From NCBI RefSeq assembly GCF_022549495.1, contig NZ_JAKZGD010000003.1, positions 1 through 64,000 of the forward strand: 64,000 nucleotides of DNA, in the 5' to 3' direction. The DNA is from Acinetobacter sp. ANC 4805. Its GTDB lineage: Bacteria > Pseudomonadota > Gammaproteobacteria > Pseudomonadales > Moraxellaceae. The notes beneath the pieces were generated by a model that was not told the origin of the DNA, made no database searches, and saw only the letters and a program-made list of their open reading frames with translations. Positions 59,066-64,000 of this stretch are shown one piece after another (the first letter of the stretch is position 1; the number at the start of each line of letters is the position of its first letter). The translations under genes and the position numbers were made by a program.

Positions 59066-60238
59066 TTACAATGCTGCTTTAAAAATTTCAACAACTTGAG
59101 CGTGTGTTGCTTTACGAGGGTTGGTCAGCATACATGCATCTTTTTGAGCATTCTCTGCCATAATTGCAAGGTCTTCAGTTTTCACACCAAGTTCAGTTAA
59201 ACCAGATGGAATGCTGATAGATGATGAAAGTTCACGAATCGCATTAATTGCTGCATATGCTGCTTCGGTCTCGGTGAGCCCATCTGTGTTGACACCCATA
59301 AGCACCGCAATTTTTGCATAGCGGTCTTGGCAAGCAATTAAATTGAATTCACAAACATGAGGCAGGAGTACAGCATTACATACGCCATGCGGTAGATTGT
59401 AGAATCCGCCTAATTGGTGAGCCATTGCATGTACATAGCCTAGAGATGCGTTATTGAATGCCATACCTGCAAGGTATTGTGCATAGCTCATCGCATCGCG
59501 TGCTTCAATATTTTCACCATTTGCGACAGCAGGGCGTAACCATTGACTAATCATGGTAATCGCTTTTTCTGCACAGGCATCGGTAATCGGGTTTGCCGCA
59601 GTAGAAACATACGCTTCAACAGCATGCGTAAGTGCATCCATTCCCGTTGCTGCGGTTAAACCAGCAGGTTTAGCCACCATCAGTTTAGGGTCATCAATTG
59701 CGATGAGCGGAGTACAACGCCAGTCTACAATCGCCATTTTCACATGCGTATCTGTATTGGTAATGATACAGAAACGAGTCATTTCTGATGCAGTACCCGC
59801 AGTGGTATTAATCGCAATTAGCGGTGTCATCGGGACTGTACTTTTATCAATACCTTCGTAGTCACGGATATGACCACCACCCGCTGTAACAAGCCCAATT
59901 CCTTTTGCACAATCGTGTGATGAACCACCACCTAAAGAGACAATAAAATCACAGCTATTGTCGTTATAGGCTTCTACACCATTATGTACATTGATGTCAG
60001 TTGGATTTGGTTCTGCGCCTGGGAAAATGTGGCTGTCAACGCCTGCATCTTTTAAAAATTGTGCGATTGTGTCTGCGACACCAAATTTAAATAAGCCTTG
60101 ATCAGTTACGATCAGTGCTTTTTTTGCACCAAGATTCTGTGCTTTCGCACCGATTTCTTTTGCACAGCCTGGTCCAAAGAGAGATACACAAGGGATGTAA
60201 AAACCGTTAGTTTGATCTGCAATATTTTTAAAAGCCAT
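59066..60238 (-). CDS. Iron-containing alcohol dehydrogenase
   Basis: 390-aa group III (iron) alcohol dehydrogenase. The NAD-binding SLGGGSSHDCAKGI and the metal motifs GMDALTHAVEAYVS and HAMAHQLGGFYNLPHG are present, so His/Asp metal ligands are intact. The start at 60238 has AGAAGGA upstream; a longer frame by nine residues is unlikely. Substrates in the group include ethanol, 1,3-propanediol and butanol. Position near the aldehyde dehydrogenase and the GGTAGG repeats suggest shared control. Confidence 0.92.
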   Translation of the reverse strand: MAFKNIADQTNGFYIPCVSLFGPGCAKEIGAKAQNLGAKKALIVTDQGLFKFGVADTIAQFLKDAGVDSHIFPGAEPNPTDINVHNGVEAYNDNSCDFIVSLGGGSSHDCAKGIGLVTAGGGHIRDYEGIDKSTVPMTPLIAINTTAGTASEMTRFCIITNTDTHVKMAIVDWRCTPLIAIDDPKLMVAKPAGLTAATGMDALTHAVEAYVSTAANPITDACAEKAITMISQWLRPAVANGENIEARDAMSYAQYLAGMAFNNASLGYVHAMAHQLGGFYNLPHGVCNAVLLPHVCEFNLIACQDRYAKIAVLMGVNTDGLTETEAAYAAINAIRELSSSISIPSGLTELGVKTEDLAIMAENAQKDACMLTNPRKATHAQVVEIFKAAL

Positions 60239-60330
60239 GGAGCGATTCCTTCTTCCATATTCCATTGTTTGTTATATAGGTGAGCTTTATCACCATGTGC
60301 CTAGTATGGAAGTGTTAGAAATTTTTCCTA

Positions 60331-60347
60331 CCTACCAAAAACCTACC
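60331..60347 (-). promoter_or_regulatory. GGTAGG direct repeat upstream of alcohol dehydrogenase
   Basis: On the minus strand GGTAGG occurs twice 11 bp apart (CCTACC at 60331 and 60342 on the plus strand), with a third overlapping half. The spacing equals that of the GGTTGG pair at 55676-55692. Confidence 0.5.
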
Positions 60348-60873
60348 AAAGCATTCTTTGATGCAAATAAGTAAATCAGCTGGTGGATTTTTTTATTTAA
60401 AATTTTGAATTATATCAATAATTTTTGTTTTAATTGGAGTGATTACGATATAGAAATTATATGAAGTGGTTTACGAGAAATGAATAGGAGGCTTCAATTT
60501 TAGTTATTTGACCATAATAATCATCGTTCAGCATTGCGTGTGTAGGCTCGCCATACATTGTCTATGCTAAGCAGTTTTTCAAACTATTTACCTTCATTTT
60601 TCATAAATACATGGCGAATCATCAAGCATATCTAGTGATTAATTAAAATAGGTGCTGTCCTGAAAATTGGACGGTGGATTGTTGTATCTAGTCGCTGCTA
60701 TTTCATCACTATCGTGATCAATTTATCTTTATGGGAAGAAGGCTGTCATTTGAGGACAACTTTACTGGTCGACCTATCTACTTTGTTGACAAGCTATTTG
60801 AGCACCGTTATTTTGTCTTTATAAGTTCCTTTTTGGAACTTAATATTTTGAGATAAAATTCTTGAGGTGAGTC
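60348..60873. other. Noncoding region upstream of the PF10118 operon
   Basis: About 525 bases. It contains GCTGTCCTGAAAATTGGAC near 60653, which resembles the end of an IS3-family element, and a hairpin AAGTTCC/GGAACTT (60823-60841) just before the operon. No gene is supported. The IS3 resemblance is weak. Confidence 0.4.
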
Positions 60874-61740
60874 ATGTCTATGTCAGTGTTGAAAGAAAAA
60901 TCAAAGCAAAAAACACCTGCATCATTCCCAGTACGTCGTATGGATTATGAGTTTCAGGATATGCCTAAGTATTGGTGTAATAATGAACCTACGTTTACCC
61001 ATTATTTCACGGGGTTGTCTACGTTATTTCCAGAAGGTGAGTCTTACTTTGTACGATCAGTTCGTGCCTTGCGAGGTCAGGTTAAAGATAACCAGCAATT
61101 AGATCGTGATATTGGTGCATTTATTGGTCAGGAAGCCATGCATTCCAAAGAGCATCATGCATTTCATCGAAGTGCGCAGCAGTATGGTTTAGATCCTGAA
61201 TCATTAGAAAAAACCACAGGGATTATTCTGAAAGCGATTGAACGAACCTTTCCCAAAAAATGGAACTTATTGGTTACCGTAGGTTTGGAGCATTACACCG
61301 CCGTTCTTGTGGTGGAAATGATGAAAGATGTGAATGAACTCATGACCGATGAAACCATTCGTAATCTATGGTTATGGCACAGCGTTGAGGAAACAGAGCA
61401 TAAAGCGGTTGCTTATGATATGTATGAATATTTATATGGCAAAGGATTGGCTGCTTATATTCCGCGAGTTGCTGTTTTTACCTTTAGTTTAGCCATGATT
61501 ACCGTCATGTCGACGGCATATCAAGTGGTACTTTTGAAGCGTGATCAACAACTATTAAATCTAAAATCATGGCGTAAATTTGCACAACATGGCAGAGAAA
61601 AATATAAAGTTTTCATCCCTAAATTTTTAGATTATTACCGCTTTAATTTTCATCCGAATGACAGTGATGAGTCTGAAATTGTCGCAAAAACCAAAGTAAA
61701 AATTGGATTATCCCAAGTCGAAAATCATTTACCTGCTTAA
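60874..61740 (+). CDS. PF10118-type metal-dependent hydrolase (first copy)
   Basis: 288-aa member of the YbhB-unrelated PF10118 family of putative metal-dependent hydrolases. Conserved metal-site Glu/His clusters are visible: FIGQEAMHSKEHHAF (about residues 88-102), VGLEHYTA, and WHSVEETEHKAVAYD (about 168-182). A hydrophobic segment follows (VAVFTFSLAMITVMSTAYQVV). GAGGTGAG precedes the ATG. It is the first of two adjacent family members and opens the operon. Confidence 0.85.
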   Translation: MSMSVLKEKSKQKTPASFPVRRMDYEFQDMPKYWCNNEPTFTHYFTGLSTLFPEGESYFVRSVRALRGQVKDNQQLDRDIGAFIGQEAMHSKEHHAFHRSAQQYGLDPESLEKTTGIILKAIERTFPKKWNLLVTVGLEHYTAVLVVEMMKDVNELMTDETIRNLWLWHSVEETEHKAVAYDMYEYLYGKGLAAYIPRVAVFTFSLAMITVMSTAYQVVLLKRDQQLLNLKSWRKFAQHGREKYKVFIPKFLDYYRFNFHPNDSDESEIVAKTKVKIGLSQVENHLPA

Positions 61741-61756
61741 CTTTGAGGAATAACCC

Positions 61757-62692
61757 ATGCAATCACAAGCATCAAAAGCAAGTTGGGCGATGATTCCTCG
61801 ACAAGTGAAATTTGAATGGAATGATTCGCCCTTACATTGGATTCCACAAGATCCATTGGCCAGTCATGGTGTTAATCATTTTAGTTTTACCTTGGTTCGT
61901 GGCGAGTATTTTTTCTGTCGCATGTTCAATAAAGCCTTGCCATTGATTGAAGATGAAAAATTAAGAGCAGATACCAAGATATTTATCCGACAAGAAGCTA
62001 TTCATTCTCAAGCACATAAAGGCTCAATTGACGCATATCTAGTGCGCTATGGTGTTGATGTAGAACAGCAATATAAACGTGTCGTCAATCTGTTTGATCA
62101 TGTATTAGCGGACAAACCTTTAGGGTTTAAGTTACCGAAATCATGGCAAAGACCTTGGTTGAATGCACGTGTTGGACTTGTGGCTGCTGCGGAACATTTT
62201 ACCTCAGCAATTGGTCAATATGTTTTGACACGCTCTGATTGGGAAGCTCGCGGGGGTGATCCTGTGGTCAGTGATTTATTCACTTGGCACAGTGCTGAAG
62301 AAGTTGAACATCGCACGGTTGCTTATGATGTTTATCAGCATATTTCGGGGAGTTATTTATTGCGTATTGCGGTAATGGCGGTGACAGCACCTATTTTTAC
62401 TTACCTGATGGCAGCGGGTACGGTGCAGCTTGCGCAAGATGATCCATTGATTCCGAAGCAGCAAAAAAGCTTATGGCGACCTGCATTTTGGAAGGCTTGG
62501 CATCGTTCGGATTTAAATGGTTATATGCCTGGCCCTGTGTGGTTTTTTACCACCAGTTTGCGGTTCTTTAAACCCAATTATCATCCATATTACGAAGCTT
62601 CAACGGAGCTTGCACAAAGCTATTTGGCTCAATCTGCGGGTGTACTTGCTCATCAGCAAAAAGCAGAGACTTTGACACAGGTGCAGTCATGA
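61757..62692 (+). CDS. PF10118-type metal-dependent hydrolase (second copy)
   Basis: 311 aa with the same three metal clusters as the first copy (FIRQEAIHSQAHKG, AAAEHFTSAIGQYV and WHSAEEVEHRTVAYD) and a membrane-like helix (VMAVTAPIFTYLMAAG). The two proteins are clearly homologous but diverged, indicating an old tandem duplication. The next gene's ATG overlaps its stop (ATGA), so they are translationally coupled. Confidence 0.85.
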   Translation: MQSQASKASWAMIPRQVKFEWNDSPLHWIPQDPLASHGVNHFSFTLVRGEYFFCRMFNKALPLIEDEKLRADTKIFIRQEAIHSQAHKGSIDAYLVRYGVDVEQQYKRVVNLFDHVLADKPLGFKLPKSWQRPWLNARVGLVAAAEHFTSAIGQYVLTRSDWEARGGDPVVSDLFTWHSAEEVEHRTVAYDVYQHISGSYLLRIAVMAVTAPIFTYLMAAGTVQLAQDDPLIPKQQKSLWRPAFWKAWHRSDLNGYMPGPVWFFTTSLRFFKPNYHPYYEASTELAQSYLAQSAGVLAHQQKAETLTQVQS

Positions 62693-63600
62693 ATCATTTT
62701 GAAAAAACCAAGCATTATGTGCATTCAGGCAATATCTGTTTAGCAGCTTATCATTGGGGGCGTTTAGATACGGACCGAGAAACAATCGTATTGGTACATG
62801 GTTATCCTGACGCTGCCGATGTCTGGCAGTTAGTTGCTGAACGCTTAGCAGTTGATTTCAATGTGGTTGCTTATGATGTAAGAGGCACAGGATTATCTGA
62901 TATTCCTGAAACCACGCAAGGCTATGCATTTGATTATTTAGTACAAGACTTATCTCGAGTCATTCAAGCAATGAGTCCTAACCAAGCCATTCATTTAGTT
63001 GGCCATGATTGGGGTGCTTTGCAAGCTTGGGAAGCCGTATTAGGGGATCGTTTAAAGTCTCAAATTGCCTCTTATACCGCATTAGCACCGAGTGCAGATC
63101 ATGTAGGGTGGTGGTTTCAGCGTCAATTGGCTCAACGAAATTTTCAAGGCTACTTTAATGTCGCCAAGCGTATAACCGCATCTGGTTATATGGCGATGTT
63201 TCAGATGCCGATACTGCCTGAACTGACGTGGCATTTAGGCTTAGATAAGCTGTGGTCAACGCTTGTGGGTTATTTAGAAAATACCACGGTCGAAGTAAGC
63301 CCGACACAACTGAGAAATGCAAAAAGCGGTCTGGGGCTATATCGTCAGAATTTAGTAAAACCACTTTTGAATCCTTCACGCCGTCGCACCACCATTCCTG
63401 TGCAGATGTTATTGATGAATCAAGATCCGTTTGTACCCTTGTCATTGAGTCAAGGCATGCAGGAATGGGTTCAGGATATTCGCTATACCGAAGTGAGCGC
63501 AGGGCATTGGGGAATTCTAAGTCAGCCACAGCCGATTGCAGAAAAGATTCAGAAATTTGTGCAATCCATGTCAGAAAATAGACCAAAGCAAATTGTTTAA
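62689..63600 (+). CDS. Alpha/beta hydrolase, epoxide-hydrolase-like
   Basis: 303 aa. The nucleophile elbow reads VGHDWGALQAW, with Asp instead of Ser, as in epoxide hydrolases and haloalkane dehalogenases, and VHGYPDAADVW is the oxyanion region (HGxP). The catalytic His is in SAGHWGILSQP. Substrate is unknown. It overlaps the preceding PF10118 gene by four bases and belongs to the same operon. Confidence 0.9.
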   Translation: MNHFEKTKHYVHSGNICLAAYHWGRLDTDRETIVLVHGYPDAADVWQLVAERLAVDFNVVAYDVRGTGLSDIPETTQGYAFDYLVQDLSRVIQAMSPNQAIHLVGHDWGALQAWEAVLGDRLKSQIASYTALAPSADHVGWWFQRQLAQRNFQGYFNVAKRITASGYMAMFQMPILPELTWHLGLDKLWSTLVGYLENTTVEVSPTQLRNAKSGLGLYRQNLVKPLLNPSRRRTTIPVQMLLMNQDPFVPLSLSQGMQEWVQDIRYTEVSAGHWGILSQPQPIAEKIQKFVQSMSENRPKQIV

Positions 63601-63635
63601 ACACTTTATTTCACATAGAAAATGAGATCAAACAG

Positions 63636-64000
63636 ATGAAAACTCCAAATCAAATGACGGGTTTAGAAATCATGCAGGCATTTCAACAAGGTTTAGTGCC
63701 GCCACCAGGAATTGCTAAAACAATGGGTATGGAGGGTGTTGCTGAAGTTGAATATGGGCGGATTGTATTTATTGCGATTGCAGATGAACGACATACCAAT
63801 CCTTTAGGGGGCGTACATGGTGGTTTTGCTGCAACAGTATTAGATTCGGTGACGGGTTGTGCAACGCATACTGTGCTAGCAGCAGGTGAGGGTTATGGTA
63901 CGACGATTTAGCCATCAAAATGTGCCGTCCAATGCCATTTAATAAAAAACTCATCGCTGAAGGAAAAGTGATTAATGTTGGACGCAATTTGGTGATTTCT
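63636..64000 (+). pseudogene. PaaI-type hotdog thioesterase with a frameshift (partial)
   Basis: The first 91 codons have the hotdog motif NPLGGVHGGFAATVLDSVTG and run into a stop right after GEGYGTTI. The same protein continues in the next frame as DLAIKMCRPMPFNKKLIAEG, the usual continuation in this family. The junction ATTTAGCC is four bases shorter than an intact ATTGATTTAGCC-like sequence would be. Either a 4-bp deletion has broken the gene or there is a sequence error. It runs off the window end. Confidence 0.75.

Noticed and set aside
60640..60680. Possible IS3-family end (GCTGTCCTGAAAATTGGAC)
   Set aside because: Only one weak end-like sequence is present, with no partner repeat and no transposase fragment that I could read.
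63155..63604. 149-codon minus-strand frame
   Set aside because: Antisense to the intact epoxide-hydrolase-like gene with good motifs on the plus strand.

Overview
The window looks like chromosomal DNA of an Acinetobacter-type gammaproteobacterium (Moraxellaceae). This rests on AT-rich composition, the gene families, the tmRNA with an ANDESYALAA tag, and the pairing of GABA and arginine-succinyltransferase catabolism with EmrAB, SbcCD and Lrp-type regulators. No species call is made. Apart from the accessory stretches listed below it is mostly ordinary core or catabolic sequence.

Layout. Positions 1-100 hold the tail and end of a probable IS5-family element. From 173 to 5329 (minus) lie a small hypothetical gene and sbcC-sbcD. 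From 5.4 to 9.5 kb is an accessory patch: a DUF1963 (YwqG-like) protein, a crotonase, a SUKH/SMI1-like protein, a zinc-ribbon membrane protein, a gene remnant, a possible small RNA and a small membrane protein. From 9.5 to 16.3 kb are housekeeping genes: a TIGR01777 epimerase, thiO, Mg-type hemB, a hotdog thioesterase and the emrAB efflux pair. From 16.35 to 23.08 kb is a composite genomic island at the 3' end of ssrA (tmRNA, 23080-23438). It consists of a compact 4.1-kb element (integrase, II/X-like replication protein, AlpA, lipoprotein) and an older neighbour whose integrase is a multiply damaged pseudogene.

From 23.6 to 35 kb is a GABA/glutamate block: gabP, the MocR-type regulator gabR, a glutamate dehydrogenase, an outer-membrane channel, gabT, gabD and an NAD-type malic enzyme. 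Three copies of a 38-bp operator (two TGGCTCTC-type half-sites exactly 24 bp apart) sit upstream of gabP, between gabR and gdh, and upstream of gabT, so the block can be read as one regulon. From 35 to 39 kb is a TonB-dependent receptor with a downstream periplasmic EF-hand protein and a Fur-like site. From 39.2 to 42.4 kb is a nitrate/sulfonate-type ABC importer of unknown substrate.

From 42.5 to 52.3 kb an Lrp/AsnC regulator diverges from a second glutamate dehydrogenase followed by astCADBE (arginine to glutamate plus succinate) and an amino-acid permease. From 52.4 to 53.9 kb is a divergent TetR/hydrolase pair with two clear palindromic operators. From 54 to 60.3 kb is an alcohol/aldehyde module (aldehyde dehydrogenase, GAF regulator without an AAA+ domain, secreted amidohydrolase, iron alcohol dehydrogenase); two of its promoters share GGTWGG direct repeats. 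From 60.9 kb to the end is an operon of two PF10118 proteins, an epoxide-hydrolase-like protein and a frameshifted hotdog thioesterase that runs off the window.

The most interesting items are the repeated GabR operator, the tandem islands with duplicated ~100-bp ends at ssrA, and the small replicating element itself.
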